A DNA stretch of 64,000 bases from Methanolobus sp. (GCF_016278385.1 NZ_JADQBY010000016.1:1-64000); one strand, 5' to 3'; counted from the first letter of the stretch, positions 30,237 to 42,570 are shown. A program made the numbers and translations. Notes: a model not told the origin generated them from the letters alone.

Positions 30237-30565
30237 TCAGTTTTCAGATATTCCTATATTCTCTCCGTTATCTTTTATCAGAACAAAGCCGAAATACAGT
30301 ATTGCACCTACAATATTCAGAAGGACCAAAACTACTATCCATATTAGTTTTTCATTATTCCCATTAAACAGGAACTTATTTTCACTTCACTGAAGACAAT
30401 CTATTATTGCCACTAGCCACAAAAGAAGAACAACAGAAATGCTTCCTAACAGTAGCTGTCCTATATAAGTTGCAATGGGAACAATTATCAAAATGGAAAT
30501 TCCAAGTGCTGCCAATATATTTGTTGCTCTGATGCTTTTTGATTCAAACTCATATCTCTTATCTG
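30237..30565 (-). pseudogene. Small membrane protein gene (PLDc_N-like) interrupted by TGA
   Basis: Minus-strand reading ...ATNILAALGISILIIVPIATYIGQLLLGSISVVLLLWLVAIIDCLQ*SENKFLFNGNNEKLIWIVVLVLLNIVGAILYFGFVLIKDNGENIGISEN*. Confidence 0.5.
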
Positions 30566-31239
30566 CTTGATTTTATTCTTCAATTGACTTGGATTTTCAA
30601 AGAAATCATTAATGTCTGTTATCTAAAATTTAATTCAAATAGGTGAATCTTATTTGTACTATTCTAATTGATAAAAGTTTTGTAGAAATTTGATAAATCA
30701 TGAAAAGATGCATATGGGTTCATAAGTGTGATTGCTCTTCAGCAAGCAGCCACATCATAACGGTTTCAAAAAACCTCTGGCATATATGCAATATTTGCAG
30801 GCATACCATATATTAGTTTAATAGGTTTATATCGATGCCTGCTTTTTGGTTGTAGTAAAATAGTGATCATTTTTAATAGCTACTAAATAACCTCATTGAC
30901 AATAACATCAATATTAAATAGATTAATTACTTTATTTAATATCATCTATAATATATTTTTTTAAATAGGTGCAATAAAAGTTAACTTATAATATTATTTA
31001 TATTCCTGAGTACTTTTGAATTTATTCTGGCTCATTCCTGCAAGGGGTACATATAGGCTTATAATAACTTTTCCTACATAACAGTGTGAACTATGCAAAT
31101 CAGGCAGAAAAAGTAATTGAAGCGATGTATACGGCAGTAATTTCCGTATAATCTCTACTTTTCTCAGATGGATGGGCGTTAAAGTGATATATCCATGAAC
31201 TCGTAAATGTGCATGAAGTAACACTTCAAGGAGATATAC

Positions 31240-31731
31240 ATGACTTCAAAAGATAATCTTAAAGCAGCTTTTACCGGCGAATCAATGGCAAACAGAACAT
31301 ACCTTGCATTTGCAAAGAAGGCAGATGAAGAAGGCTACTCACAAATCGCGAAACTATTCAGGGCTGCTGCTGCTGCTGAAACAGTTCATGCTCTCAATCA
31401 TCTTCAGCGCATGGGCGGCATCGGATCCACAATGGAAAATCTGAAAGAGGCCATCAATGGGGAAACATATGAATTTGAGGAGATGTATCCTAAATTTATT
31501 GAAGAAGCAAAGGCAGAAGGGGACAACAGGGCTCTCTGGAGTTTTGAAGTTGCAAATAAAGTAGAAGTAATCCACGCAGGCCTCTATGAAAAGGCATTGG
31601 CTGAAATTGGTAAAAATGAAGAGGTCGACTACTACGTATGTAGTGTTTGCGGGCATACTCATGAAGGTAAACCTGAAGGTAACTGTCCTATCTGCGGAGC
31701 ACCTGCTTCAAAGTTTGATAAAATAGATTGA
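31240..31731 (+). CDS. rbr: Rubrerythrin
   Basis: AFTGESMANRTYLAFAKKA ... CSVCGHTHEGKPEGNCPICGAP. Confidence 0.93.
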   Translation: MTSKDNLKAAFTGESMANRTYLAFAKKADEEGYSQIAKLFRAAAAAETVHALNHLQRMGGIGSTMENLKEAINGETYEFEEMYPKFIEEAKAEGDNRALWSFEVANKVEVIHAGLYEKALAEIGKNEEVDYYVCSVCGHTHEGKPEGNCPICGAPASKFDKID

Positions 31732-31866
31732 ATTTCCTATATATTATTCTGAAATTTTAAGAAAAGCTCTGAAAGTTGAAGTGTAGGATAGATCGATAAC
31801 GGTGGAGCAATCTCTAAATCCAACGTTAACGATTTTATATTCAGTTTCCTTTTTCATTTACACCTG

Positions 31867-32349
31867 TCAGATCATTTCCACATGAATATCAAGCTCATGT
31901 GCACCGGATTCTGTAGGTACAGGATTGTTCCAGGTACTATAGTAATCTCCATTTGAAAGTCTGCCATTGCCGTCTACATCTACATGTACTGAAAGTGAGT
32001 ATGTCAGTCTGTCATCTAGTTTCGGATAATAGATTATGTATTGAATTGGCTGGATATTATTTGCATCCAGGGATGTACCTTCAATGGAATCTTCTGTTAT
32101 TATGCTGGATTCGATATCCTGAAGACTTACATCCTCTAGCTTCAAGTAAATGGCAGTATTTGAAAATGATTGTACAGGTTCGTCAAAGATTATCTCCCCT
32201 TGGACACTATTCTCTCCTAAAACGGTTTCTTCATCTGCATCAATGATATCTTCAGATGTTTCTTCATTATTGCTTTCCGCGCATCCCATAGAAAATGCAG
32301 TGGCTGCTATTATTAAAAGTATCAAAGTCAATGTAAGGTATTTGTTCAT
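31867..32349 (-). CDS. Predicted lipoprotein
   Basis: Signal peptide with lipobox-like SMGCAESN. Confidence 0.65.
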   Translation of the reverse strand: MNKYLTLTLILLIIAATAFSMGCAESNNEETSEDIIDADEETVLGENSVQGEIIFDEPVQSFSNTAIYLKLEDVSLQDIESSIITEDSIEGTSLDANNIQPIQYIIYYPKLDDRLTYSLSVHVDVDGNGRLSNGDYYSTWNNPVPTESGAHELDIHVEMI

Positions 32350-32689
32350 GCTTGCTGCTCCTCTGAATCAAGTGCATGAATAAATGATGCATTAGTATAA
32401 TTATTTTGTTGGAATTATTGATAGAAATTATCAACTTGTCTCATGATTTCCTGCATTCTAATTTGCTAAGCATTTTTCCTCACCACATAATTTCCACATG
32501 AATTTGGAGGAAGAAAATCAGGTCTTATTATAAAAAAAAGAGGGCTTTAAACCAAAATTCAAATTTGATGTTTTCACCCTATATGCAGACTTTTTTAAAT
32601 CTGCAACAATGGATCAAACATCAATTGCACATGCCATAAATAGCAGAATGCTGGGCTGCCATTAGCATTAAATTGTAATATATGGGTAT

Positions 32690-33727
32690 TTATTGACTTT
32701 TAACCGGAGTCTCATATTTTTTGATATACCAGCTCAAGGTTTTTATAATACCACTTTCAAAATTCTCGTCTGCTCTCCACCCAAGTTCGTTTTCGATCTT
32801 ACTTGCATCGATTGCATATCTTCGGTCATGGCCAGCTCTATCTGTTACATAGGTGATCTGGTCTTTATAGCTGCCTTCAGATTTAGGTTCAATTTCATCC
32901 AGTATCTGGCATATTCTGCTAACTATGTAGTTATTTTCCCTTTCGTTCTTTCCACCGATATTATATGTCTCTCCTGTGTTACCTTTGTGGTATACAATAT
33001 CAATTGCTTTACAATGGTCCAGTACATATAGCCAGTCCCGGATATTCTTACCATCACCGTAAATAGGAATAGTTTTTCCCTGAAGAGCATTGCGTATAAT
33101 GGTGGGGATGAGTTTTTCATCATGTTGTTTAGGGCCATAATTGTTGGAACAATTAGTTATGACAGTGTTCATTCCGTAGGTGTGATGATAACTCCTCACT
33201 ATCATATCGCTGCTTGCCTTGCTGGCACTGTAAGGTGAGTTTGGGGCATATGGTGTCTCTTCGGTAAAGAGTCCTGTTTCGCCCAATGTCCCATATACTT
33301 CATCAGTTGATATATGGTGAAAACGGGGAAGGACCGATAATAGGTGTTCCTTATAAACAAATGGCTTTTCCATCCAGTGCTTATAAGCTACGTCAATAAG
33401 GGTATGTGTGCCGTTGATATTAGTTTTGATGAACACATCCGGGTATTTTATCGAATTATCCACATGTGATTCTGCTGCAAAGTGGATAACACCTTTAATG
33501 TCATATTCTGTGAATATGAAGTCCACCAAATCCCGGTTGCATATATCTCCCTTGATGAATTTATAGCGTGGATTATCCTTTACCTCTTCCAGGTTTCCCC
33601 GATCAGCGGCATATGTCAATAGATCAAGGTTTATAAGGTTGTATTCTGGATATTTTTCCAGAAAATACGGTACAAAGTTGCTCCCTATAAACCCTGCACA
33701 GCCTGTAACCAATATATTAGAATCCAC
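32690..33727 (-). CDS. rfbB: dTDP-glucose 4,6-dehydratase
   Basis: [33 protein letters not shown]; likely GTG start at 33727. Confidence 0.92.
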   Translation of the reverse strand: MDSNILVTGCAGFIGSNFVPYFLEKYPEYNLINLDLLTYAADRGNLEEVKDNPRYKFIKGDICNRDLVDFIFTEYDIKGVIHFAAESHVDNSIKYPDVFIKTNINGTHTLIDVAYKHWMEKPFVYKEHLLSVLPRFHHISTDEVYGTLGETGLFTEETPYAPNSPYSASKASSDMIVRSYHHTYGMNTVITNCSNNYGPKQHDEKLIPTIIRNALQGKTIPIYGDGKNIRDWLYVLDHCKAIDIVYHKGNTGETYNIGGKNERENNYIVSRICQILDEIEPKSEGSYKDQITYVTDRAGHDRRYAIDASKIENELGWRADENFESGIIKTLSWYIKKYETPVKSQ

Positions 33728-34589
33728 GTAACAAACCTTCCAGATATGTTCCATAATCATTTTTGTTGAGCAGTTTTGCTATTTTCATTATCTGCTCAGA
33801 GTCAATCCATCCATTATTGTAAGCTATCTCTTCAATGCAGGCGATCTTGTATCCCTGTCTGTGTTCTATAGTTTGAACAAACTGGCTGGCAGTGATCAGG
33901 CTGTCATGTGTACCTGTGTCAAGCCAGGCAAATCCACGTCCAAGAACCTCAACTCTTAGCTTCCCTCTTTTGAGATATTCTTCATTCACAGAAGTAATCT
34001 CCAGTTCGCCTCTGTTCGATGGTTTGATACTTTTTGCAATCTCTATAACATCATTATCATAGAAATACAGTCCAGTAACGGCAAAATATGATTTGGGGTT
34101 AGTGGGTTTTTCCTCTATTGAAATAGCTTTTCTGCTATTCTTCTCAAATTGCACGACACCGAACCTTTCAGGATCTTTGACTTGATAGCCAAAAACAACT
34201 GCTCCGTCTTGTGTTTCCGCTGCCTGTTTCAAAATGGGTGAAAATCCGGGGCCATAGAATATATTGTCACCAAGTACTAAACAAACGGTATCATCACCAA
34301 TAAATTCCTCACCCAGAATAAATGCCTGGGCAAGTCCGTCTGGAGATGGTTGTACTTTGTATGATATATTGAGTCCCCATTTAGAACCATCACCAAAAAG
34401 TTTCTCAAAGGATGGTAAATCATTTGGTGTGGAAATTATTAGTATATCCCTGATACCTGCCAACATCAGTACTGACAATGGATAATAGACCATTGGTTTA
34501 TCATATATTGGCAGAAGCTGCTTACATATTGGAAGTGTGACGGGATACAGTCTTGTTCCACTACCACCTGCTAAAATAATGCCTTTCAT
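33717..34589 (-). CDS. rfbA: Glucose-1-phosphate thymidylyltransferase
   Basis: [18 protein letters not shown] ... [10 protein letters not shown]. Confidence 0.93.
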   Translation of the reverse strand: MKGIILAGGSGTRLYPVTLPICKQLLPIYDKPMVYYPLSVLMLAGIRDILIISTPNDLPSFEKLFGDGSKWGLNISYKVQPSPDGLAQAFILGEEFIGDDTVCLVLGDNIFYGPGFSPILKQAAETQDGAVVFGYQVKDPERFGVVQFEKNSRKAISIEEKPTNPKSYFAVTGLYFYDNDVIEIAKSIKPSNRGELEITSVNEEYLKRGKLRVEVLGRGFAWLDTGTHDSLITASQFVQTIEHRQGYKIACIEEIAYNNGWIDSEQIMKIAKLLNKNDYGTYLEGLLRGF

Positions 34590-35296
34590 TTTTTATCTCC
34601 CGATCATGAAATTAGGATGAAATATAATCTCAAATTTTTGACTCCTTCGTTTTTGCAAGATCAAATTGTTGTAAACAATGCAGATTGCATACAGGTATCA
34701 CTTTACTTAAACTTTTCAATTTATAAAAAGGATTCTACTTTTTTCTGTATGATTTTCGTGTTTATTTAATGCGATTGTCGCAGGGACTTTTCAACAAGAT
34801 ATATCTTAATATATGTATATATGTGTTGTGATGGACCTTTAAGCCATTTAAATATCTTCCATGTGGCTGGCTAAATTGATGCTTTATGGACCTACTGATA
34901 GCTGCAAGTCTTCTTTTTATTGGGTTAAGGCTTTCAATTCAGGTAAATACGGACTTTTTCTTTTAGACACATTGTAAGGGTGTGTGCACCAAAATTTAGA
35001 GTATGTGACTTTTAATTCAATTGTTGTTCCAGTTGAAATGAAGGGGTTATTATAAAAATAATTTATATATTAAAATGTTGATTGTTGAATTTCAGTTTCT
35101 TTAAATACTCGATTAAGGTGTTTATGCTGAAGTTCTAATTGGCTGCCATCAATTGAGAAGAACAAAAAAGAAAGATATTGATAAATCATATAATTTAAGA
35201 AGTGATTAATATTTGACCTTATATCTAATAAAGGAAGCTTTCAACAATTATGCTTTTGATAATATTCAACATGCCGGTTTTATAATTAAAAAAGAA

Positions 35297-35368
35297 AGCC
35301 CCCGGGGGGATTTGAACCCCCGACCTGCTGATTACGAATCAGCCGCTATACCCCTAAGCCACAGAGGC
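35297..35368 (-). tRNA. tRNA-Thr(CGU)
   Basis: Minus strand GCCTCTG...GCTGATTCGTAATCAGC...GGGGGTTCAAATCCCCC-CGGGGGC; acceptor, anticodon and T arms pair. Confidence 0.9.
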
Positions 35369-35426
35369 AATTGTGAACGACACTATAATTCTATGTAATG
35401 ATTTAACAATTTCGCTTATTATCTAG

Positions 35427-36428
35427 CTATATTACTTTCACTTCTATGCAGACGTTAAACTGATGGGGAGCGTAAGAACGGACGATTCGTGCTTCTATTA
35501 GTTCTGTTGTTCTTCCTGCTCTTTCTGCAGCCTCTTCGATGAGTTTCAGTGAACTCTCAAAAAGGTCGTCCTCATGGGTTATGTCATAATAGTGGATTAT
35601 TGCATTAGGAGCGCACAGCTTGACGGCAGCATCAAGGAACTCGTTGGCGTTGTGTGGCAGGTTCATTATCACATGGTCGGCCACTGAGGCGAACTTTTGA
35701 GCTTCAATGTTCGCATCGCCTTCTATTGCTTCCACGTTGGTGGCAGAATTGAGCTTTACATTATGGCGCAGGAATTCGACTGCATTGGGGTTCTTGTCTA
35801 TGGCGATAACCCGGATGTTGGGGCTTTTCTTTGCTATCATTATACTGTAGGGGCCAACACCTGCAAACATATCAACAACGGTTTGTCCATCCTGTATCTG
35901 CGTGAGGATGCGTGAGCGTTCAGTTGCAAGGCGGGGGGTGAAATATGCCCTCTCAAGATCGATGTAGTATCTGCAACCGTATTCCTTGTGAGTGGTTGAG
36001 GTCCTGGTTTCTCCTGCAATTGTCCTGAACCTGCGGGTTCTGAACTCTCCCTCTACAGGACTCATTGCGGCAAGCACTGTCTTAACGTTCTTTTTCACTT
36101 TCATAATAGCATCGGCCACCTTTAAAGGCTCAGGTACATCATCTTCGACAAGTGCTATATCTCCGACTACTTCAAAATGCGGTATGTCATCAAGGAGATC
36201 TTCAAGTTTAAGTTGTCCTTTCTGCTCTTTAAACTCGTTCTCGGTAAGTTCAAACTCTCCGGGCAGGTTCATTAATTGGCTTTCCTGTAGTTCTTCTGTA
36301 AGAGGTAGGTATAAATGATCATCTTCTGAAATAATGCGTGCAGAATTATCCAGAAGGTCCATTTCCAGCAGTGCCTTGCGTATGGGTTCGCCCTCTCTCT
36401 TTAAAACCTTGATGCAACTTTTTCTCAT
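35427..36428 (-). CDS. trm5: tRNA (guanine37-N1)-methyltransferase Trm5
   Basis: FTPRLATERSRI, VVDMFAGVGPYSIMIAKK, DKNPNAVEFL, MNLPHNANEFLD. Confidence 0.9.
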   Translation of the reverse strand: MRKSCIKVLKREGEPIRKALLEMDLLDNSARIISEDDHLYLPLTEELQESQLMNLPGEFELTENEFKEQKGQLKLEDLLDDIPHFEVVGDIALVEDDVPEPLKVADAIMKVKKNVKTVLAAMSPVEGEFRTRRFRTIAGETRTSTTHKEYGCRYYIDLERAYFTPRLATERSRILTQIQDGQTVVDMFAGVGPYSIMIAKKSPNIRVIAIDKNPNAVEFLRHNVKLNSATNVEAIEGDANIEAQKFASVADHVIMNLPHNANEFLDAAVKLCAPNAIIHYYDITHEDDLFESSLKLIEEAAERAGRTTELIEARIVRSYAPHQFNVCIEVKVI

Positions 36429-36430
36429 GT

Positions 36431-37042
36431 TCACGTACCTATGATAAACCATGATCCGAACAGGACAAGGAACAGACCACAAGACATCAGTACCCTTTCA
36501 TAAACTTTTGGGGACATGAGTCTCTTTCCTTTGCTGAATGATGTGGACACAACCGTAAAATAACCAAGGTCTGCAAACCAGTGTCCTATCACAAACATCG
36601 CTGCTGCAAGTATACTGATCTCAAGTCCGCGCAATACCAGTGCACTTCCGGCAGCAAGCCACCACAGCCAGAAATATGGGTTTGAGGCGGATGTGATTAT
36701 TCCGGCAAGCACAGGATTTGAGTTTGTAGTTCCATGCTCATGCATTGAACTTGCCGCACCTTTTGCATTTCTCATGGTAAGGATGCCAAATACAACAAGC
36801 GTCGCTCCTCCAAGTATGGAGATTACCAGAACTGTATTGTCGCTAACCGCTGTAATGCCAAATATTATCAGTATACAAACCAAAAGCTCCAGAATCGCAT
36901 GACCGATGAATATTTCAGGTCCTGCTCGCCATCCCTTTTTCAGAGAAGTGTCTATCGTAGCAAAGAGCATTGGTCCGGGTACTAGTGCACCCGTCATGCC
37001 CACGGCAAATCCGATTGTCAGCATCTCCAGAAGTTCTAACAT
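36431..37042 (-). CDS. LysE-family transporter
   Basis: GALVPGPMLFATIDTSLKKGWRAGPEIFIGHAILEL, multi-TM. Confidence 0.85.
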   Translation of the reverse strand: MLELLEMLTIGFAVGMTGALVPGPMLFATIDTSLKKGWRAGPEIFIGHAILELLVCILIIFGITAVSDNTVLVISILGGATLVVFGILTMRNAKGAASSMHEHGTTNSNPVLAGIITSASNPYFWLWWLAAGSALVLRGLEISILAAAMFVIGHWFADLGYFTVVSTSFSKGKRLMSPKVYERVLMSCGLFLVLFGSWFIIGT

Positions 37043-37166
37043 AGTTCACACTGGTTAATCCGGTCAAATGTTAAAAAAGATTTGGAAAAAAGTATGTGGA
37101 ACAAAGGAAGAAGTGGTGCAGTCTTCCTTTGTTTCATTGTTTTAGATCTATTATTTTTAAGCTCTC

Positions 37167-38180
37167 TTAGAGAATGATTTCAATGTCAAGCTCTTCTGCA
37201 AGCTCTTTGTACCTGTTACGGATGGTGACCTCTGTCACACCTGCAACATCTGCTACCTCACGCTGTGTACGGCGCTCTCCACAAAGAATGGATGCAATGT
37301 AAATTGCTGCTGCTGCAACACCTGTTGGTCCACGGCCACTGGTAAGCTCCTTCTCGGAGGCCTGCCTGAGAATCTCGACACCTCTGGACTGTACTTCTCC
37401 TTTAAGGTTAAGTCCTGAACAGAATCTTGGGACATAATCTATTGGTGAGGTTGGCATGAGTTTGAGGGACAGTTCCCTTGAGATGAAACGGTATGTTCTA
37501 CCGATCTCTTTCCTGCTTACCCTTGATACTTCTCCAATCTCGTCAAGTGTCCTTGGGACACTGCACTGGCGGCATGCTGCATACAATGCTGCTGCTGCAA
37601 CACCTTCAATGCTCCTTCCGCGAATGAGGTTCTTATCGACTGCTTTCCTGTATACCACAGCAGCAGTTTCACGAACAGTCCTTGGAAGACCAAGAGCTGA
37701 TGCCATACGGTCCAGTTCTGACAATGCGAAAGCAAGGTTCCTTTCCGTAGCATTGCTTACACGTATCCTACGCTGCCATTTTCTCAACCTGTACAACTGA
37801 GCTCTGTTCTTTGATGAAATGGACTTACCGTAAGAGTCACGGTTTCTCCAGTCTATCATGGTAGACAGACCTTTGTCGTGTATCGTGTACGTCATTGGTG
37901 CGCCCACACGGGAACGCTTCATCCTCTGGTCATGATCGAAAGCACGCCATTCAGGTCCTTCGTCAACGAACTCTGCATCAACAACAAGTCCACAGTCAGA
38001 ACATACGAGTTCAGCTCTCTCGTAGTCCTGTACCAGGTTACGGCTGCCACATTCAGGACACTGCACTTTAGCTTTTTCTACCTCTGCGCTCTTATCTTTC
38101 TCTTTACGCGCTTTGATCATTGCACGTATCTTCTCCCTCTCGGAAGAATCGGAATATCGTACCCTCTCTACTTCAACCAT
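37167..38180 (-). CDS. tfb: Transcription initiation factor IIB
   Basis: Zn ribbon [26 protein letters not shown] plus two cyclin-like repeats. Confidence 0.95.
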   Translation of the reverse strand: MVEVERVRYSDSSEREKIRAMIKARKEKDKSAEVEKAKVQCPECGSRNLVQDYERAELVCSDCGLVVDAEFVDEGPEWRAFDHDQRMKRSRVGAPMTYTIHDKGLSTMIDWRNRDSYGKSISSKNRAQLYRLRKWQRRIRVSNATERNLAFALSELDRMASALGLPRTVRETAAVVYRKAVDKNLIRGRSIEGVAAAALYAACRQCSVPRTLDEIGEVSRVSRKEIGRTYRFISRELSLKLMPTSPIDYVPRFCSGLNLKGEVQSRGVEILRQASEKELTSGRGPTGVAAAAIYIASILCGERRTQREVADVAGVTEVTIRNRYKELAEELDIEIIL

Positions 38181-38280
38181 TCAAATCACCTTTTATAATA
38201 TTTATTTGAAATATATTTGACAAGTTTGTTCTTAGTCATCCACAGCTCACAGCGTAAATCCAATTATTAACTTCAATCTG

Positions 38281-38541
38281 TCATTGAACGTAAACCCGCT
38301 CGTTAACAAGTTTTTCCAATCCGGAAGCTACAACTCTTTTATCAGGTTTCAGAGTAAAATAGGGGTGGTCCACAGGACCAAATATGCCGGAAATCTTTCC
38401 AATAGGCCTTATGGATTTGTCCAGAGCAAAAGAGTTAATTCTCGGTAACTCTTTCATAGAGCCGGTAAAAGTCTTCCGGTCACCTCTGATAACAAGCTCA
38501 TTTTGCCTCGAAATATGCAGAATTTGGCCTAATCTTTTCAT
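38281..38541 (-). CDS. gar1: H/ACA RNP protein Gar1
   Basis: Small beta protein ...IRPIGKISGIFGPVDHPYFTLKP..., downstream of tfb. Confidence 0.85.
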   Translation of the reverse strand: MKRLGQILHISRQNELVIRGDRKTFTGSMKELPRINSFALDKSIRPIGKISGIFGPVDHPYFTLKPDKRVVASGLEKLVNERVYVQ

Positions 38542-38772
38542 ATGTCTTCGTTCTTTAAATAAAGGTTTTGTACTATAAGTAGTACCAATCGTATATAAAA
38601 CTTTCGTAAGCATTTTAATATTAGTTTTTTACAGTACAAAAACATATCTACACTTTTTCAGACCATGTCATCTATTAACAGACCACAACCTTAAAGTTAT
38701 AAAAGAACAATTGAGGCACGACTTAAATAATATCAATTGTCCATCATAATTCTTATGCATGGAGGAAATTCA

Positions 38773-41433
38773 GTGGCAGATAATAAATTCGTATATTTTT
38801 TCGGGAACGAAGAAACTGAAGGCAAAAATAGCATGAAAAATCTGCTTGGTGGTAAAGGCGCCAACCTTGCAGAGATGGCCAACCTGGGAATCCCCGTTCC
38901 GCCAGGATTTACTATAACAACGGAAGTTTGTTTACTTTATCTTGAAAATGGGGCTTATCCAACAGAGGTTATTGACCAGATAAACAACACAATAGTAAAA
39001 CTCGAAAAGGTAACTGGTAAAAAGTTTGGAGATAATGAGAATCCTTTGCTCCTTTCTGTCAGATCTGGTGCAAGGGTATCAATGCCTGGTATGATGGACA
39101 CAGTCTTGAATCTGGGTTTAAATGATGATGCCGTTGCAGGTCTTGCAAAGAAGACTGGCAATGAAAGGTTCGCGTACGATAGTTACCGCAGGTTCCTGAC
39201 TATGTTCGGTGATGTAGTACTGGATATTGAACATCATAAGTTCGAATCCTCACTGAGTGCTAAGAAAAAGGAACTGGGTGTAACTCTTGATACTGATCTT
39301 AATGTGGATGCACTTAAGGAAATAGTCGAGGAATTTAAAAATATCATCAAAAAAAGTATAGGCACTAATTTCCCTCAGGACCCGCGCAAGCAACTTCAGA
39401 TGGCAATAGATGCTGTTTTTAACTCATGGAACAACCAGCGTGCCATTACTTACAGACGTCTTAACGGTATCCCTGGTGAATGGGGCACAGCCGTTAACGT
39501 TCAGTCAATGGTTTACGGTAACATGGGTGAAACATCAGGTACCGGAGTTGCATTTACAAGGGATCCAGCAACCGGAGACAAGCACTTTTTTGGCGAGTAT
39601 CTTATTAATGCACAGGGAGAAGATGTGGTCGCAGGTATAAGAACACCTCAACCGATATCGACTCTTAGGGATACTATGCCTGAATCCTATGCTATGCTTG
39701 AAGAGATCTACAAGAAACTGGAAAACCACTTCGCGGATATGCAGGATATCGAATTTACCATCGAGGATGGAAAATTATATATGCTACAAACCAGGACTGG
39801 TAAACGCACTGCTGCAGCTGCTCTGAAAATTGCTGTTGACATGGTCAATGAAGGTCTCATTGATAAAAGAACAGCTATTACAAGGGTAACTCCCGAACAG
39901 ATTGATCGTCTTTTACATCCAACCCTTGATTCTGAAGCTGAATATGAAGTCATTGCTACTGGTTTACCTGCTTCTCCCGGGGCTGCTGTTGGTAAAGTTG
40001 TTTTCACCGCAGAGCATGCCGAAAAGATGGCAAAGATTGATGAAAAGGTTATTCTTGTCCGTACCGAAACTTCTCCAGAAGATATCGGTGGAATGGATGC
40101 CGCAGAGGGAATACTTACTGTAAGAGGTGGTATGACCTCTCACGCAGCAGTAGTTGCAAGAGGGATGGGAAAACCATGTGTTGCTGGTTGTGGTTCAGTC
40201 AGTATTGATTCAGGTGCTTGTACCTTTTCTGTATCTGATATTACAGTAAAAGAGGGAGACTATGTAACCATCGATGGTAGCACAGGAAATCTCATAATCG
40301 GCAAAGTTGACCTGATCATTCCTAGTGTAAGCGGTGAACTTGATATCCTCCTCTCATGGGCAGATGAAATAAGGGAAATGGGTGTCAGGACAAATGCAGA
40401 CACACCACACGATGCTCAGGTTGCCAGGGAATTCGGTGCAGAAGGCATCGGTCTTTGCAGAACAGAACACATGTTCTTTGGAGAGGACCGTATTCCTGCA
40501 GTAAGAGAAATGATCCTTGCAGAAGACACTGATGTAAGGCAAGCAGCTCTTAAAAAGCTTCTTCCAATGCAGAAAGAGGATTTTATAGGTCTCTTTAAAG
40601 TCATGGAAGGACTTCCTGTTACGATTCGTTTACTTGATCCTCCTTTACACGAGTTTCTTCCAAAACACGAAGAACTTGCTGACAAGCTGAGGGCACTTGA
40701 GGCAGAAGGTGGCAGTTCCAAAAACATGGATGATATCAAAAGGCTGATGGAACGTGTTGACTCCATGGTAGAGACAAACCCGATGCTCGGTCACCGTGGT
40801 TGCCGTCTAGGTATCACATATCCTGAAATTTATAAGATGCAGGTTCAGGCTATCATTGAAGCGGCATGTGAGCTTAAATCAGGTGGAATGGACATTGTTC
40901 CTGAAATAATGATTCCTTTGATATCTCACGTTAATGAACTCCGTTCTGTTAAGAAGGATCTTGTGGAAGTTGCAGAATCTGTAATGGCCAAAAAAGGTGT
41001 TAAACTGGATTATCTTGTAGGTACTATGATAGAGCTTCCAAGAGCTGCTCTGACAGCAGACCAGATAGCAGAAGAAGCTGAGTTCTTCTCATTCGGAACC
41101 AATGATCTTACACAGACTACTTTTGGCTTCAGCAGGGATGATGCAGGCAAATTCCTTCCATTCTATGTTGAGAACTCAATACTTTCAAGCGATCCATTTG
41201 CAATCCTTGATCAGGAAGGTGTTGGTGAACTTGTCAGGATAGGTATTGAGAAAGGACGTTCTACAAGACCAGACCTTAAAATAGGTATATGTGGTGAACA
41301 TGGTGGAGAACCAAGTTCTGTGAAGTTTGGATATAACATAGGACTGAACTATGTAAGTTGCTCACCTTTCCGTGTACCAATAGCAAGACTTGCAGCAGCA
41401 CAGGCTGTAATTGAAAAACAGGATAACTCCTGA
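38773..41433 (+). CDS. ppdK: Pyruvate, phosphate dikinase
   Basis: LGGKGANLAEM, GGMTSHAAVVARGMGKPCV, GTNDLTQTTFGFSRDD; GTG start after GGAGGAAA. Confidence 0.95.
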   Translation: MADNKFVYFFGNEETEGKNSMKNLLGGKGANLAEMANLGIPVPPGFTITTEVCLLYLENGAYPTEVIDQINNTIVKLEKVTGKKFGDNENPLLLSVRSGARVSMPGMMDTVLNLGLNDDAVAGLAKKTGNERFAYDSYRRFLTMFGDVVLDIEHHKFESSLSAKKKELGVTLDTDLNVDALKEIVEEFKNIIKKSIGTNFPQDPRKQLQMAIDAVFNSWNNQRAITYRRLNGIPGEWGTAVNVQSMVYGNMGETSGTGVAFTRDPATGDKHFFGEYLINAQGEDVVAGIRTPQPISTLRDTMPESYAMLEEIYKKLENHFADMQDIEFTIEDGKLYMLQTRTGKRTAAAALKIAVDMVNEGLIDKRTAITRVTPEQIDRLLHPTLDSEAEYEVIATGLPASPGAAVGKVVFTAEHAEKMAKIDEKVILVRTETSPEDIGGMDAAEGILTVRGGMTSHAAVVARGMGKPCVAGCGSVSIDSGACTFSVSDITVKEGDYVTIDGSTGNLIIGKVDLIIPSVSGELDILLSWADEIREMGVRTNADTPHDAQVAREFGAEGIGLCRTEHMFFGEDRIPAVREMILAEDTDVRQAALKKLLPMQKEDFIGLFKVMEGLPVTIRLLDPPLHEFLPKHEELADKLRALEAEGGSSKNMDDIKRLMERVDSMVETNPMLGHRGCRLGITYPEIYKMQVQAIIEAACELKSGGMDIVPEIMIPLISHVNELRSVKKDLVEVAESVMAKKGVKLDYLVGTMIELPRAALTADQIAEEAEFFSFGTNDLTQTTFGFSRDDAGKFLPFYVENSILSSDPFAILDQEGVGELVRIGIEKGRSTRPDLKIGICGEHGGEPSSVKFGYNIGLNYVSCSPFRVPIARLAAAQAVIEKQDNS

Positions 41434-41598
41434 TTTTTCAATACTTTTTCTTTTTTATTTCAATTAGCTGATACTTGAATACAACAGTTGTCAGGCGATG
41501 CTTTTGTCTGTTTATCAGGATGACATCAGCCAGTCTCAAAAGCGTAGCTCTTCATAAAAGAATTAAAACAAAAAATAAAAAGAGAAAGAAAAAACAGA

Positions 41599-42570
41599 TC
41601 AATATGATCTTGTAATCATATAATCTGCTATTGCCAGAAGTATTGTCTTTGCCTCTGAATCTTCAACAACATCAAGAAGCTCTTTACCTTTTGCCACATA
41701 CGACAATGCAAGATCTCTCACATAATCTATAGATCCTGCTTCTTTGAGCTGGCTAACTGCTTCATTGATCTCTTCAGTTGTAGCTTCTCCCTTTCCGAAA
41801 ATCTTAAGCTTAACGCCATTGTTCAGGGCGTGTATGGCTATAAGGGTCTTCTTGCCCTCCATAAGGTCACTGCCTCTTACTTTTCCGAGTATTTCTTCGG
41901 GAGTTGTCATGTCAATGACATCATCGTAGATCTGGAATGCAATACCTATCAACCTTCCACACTCGTAGAAAGCATCAGACACTTCTTCGGGGGCACCACC
42001 AAGAATAGCACCAATTTGCATTGAAGCTGCGTAGAGTACTCCGGTTTTCTTCTCGATCATTTCGAGGTATTCTTCCTTTGTAACATCTGTACGATCTTCA
42101 AATTCCACATCCATCCACTGGCCTTCACAGATATCCCTGCATGTCTTGGAAAGTATATCTATGCATTTCAGGTTTCGTTTTGGTTCTCCTGGTGCGTGTG
42201 TGAGTATCTCAAAAGCTTTTGAGTAAAGCGTATCACCAGCAAGAATGGCTCCTGCTTCTCCCCATTTGACATGGACGGCAGGCATTCCGCGGCGTATATC
42301 ATCCCTGTCCATGATATCATCATGTACCAGTGTAAAATTGTGGACTAGTTCCACAGCCACGGCAGCCGGAAGAGCGGTTTCAAGATCAGAGCCAACAGCT
42401 TCTGCTGCAAGGATCACTATTGCTGGACGAAGTCTTTTACCACCTGCGTCAGGAAGATATCTGGCTGCTTTGTAAAGTTCATACGGTTTGTCGATGGGGA
42501 GATATTCCTTTATACCCTTATCGACATGCACTGAACGGTTTTTAATCTCTTCAATCAAATCCATATGCAT
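41599..42570 (-). CDS. Polyprenyl diphosphate synthase (GGPP synthase type)
   Basis: LVHDDIMDRDDIRRG and FQIYDDVIDM aspartate-rich motifs. Confidence 0.93.
   Translation of the reverse strand: MHMDLIEEIKNRSVHVDKGIKEYLPIDKPYELYKAARYLPDAGGKRLRPAIVILAAEAVGSDLETALPAAVAVELVHNFTLVHDDIMDRDDIRRGMPAVHVKWGEAGAILAGDTLYSKAFEILTHAPGEPKRNLKCIDILSKTCRDICEGQWMDVEFEDRTDVTKEEYLEMIEKKTGVLYAASMQIGAILGGAPEEVSDAFYECGRLIGIAFQIYDDVIDMTTPEEILGKVRGSDLMEGKKTLIAIHALNNGVKLKIFGKGEATTEEINEAVSQLKEAGSIDYVRDLALSYVAKGKELLDVVEDSEAKTILLAIADYMITRSY

Noticed and set aside
30237-30565. In-frame TGA read as selenocysteine
   Set aside because: No SECIS evidence and no expectation of Sec use in this lineage; pseudogene is simpler. 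Pyrrolysine would need TAG, not TGA.
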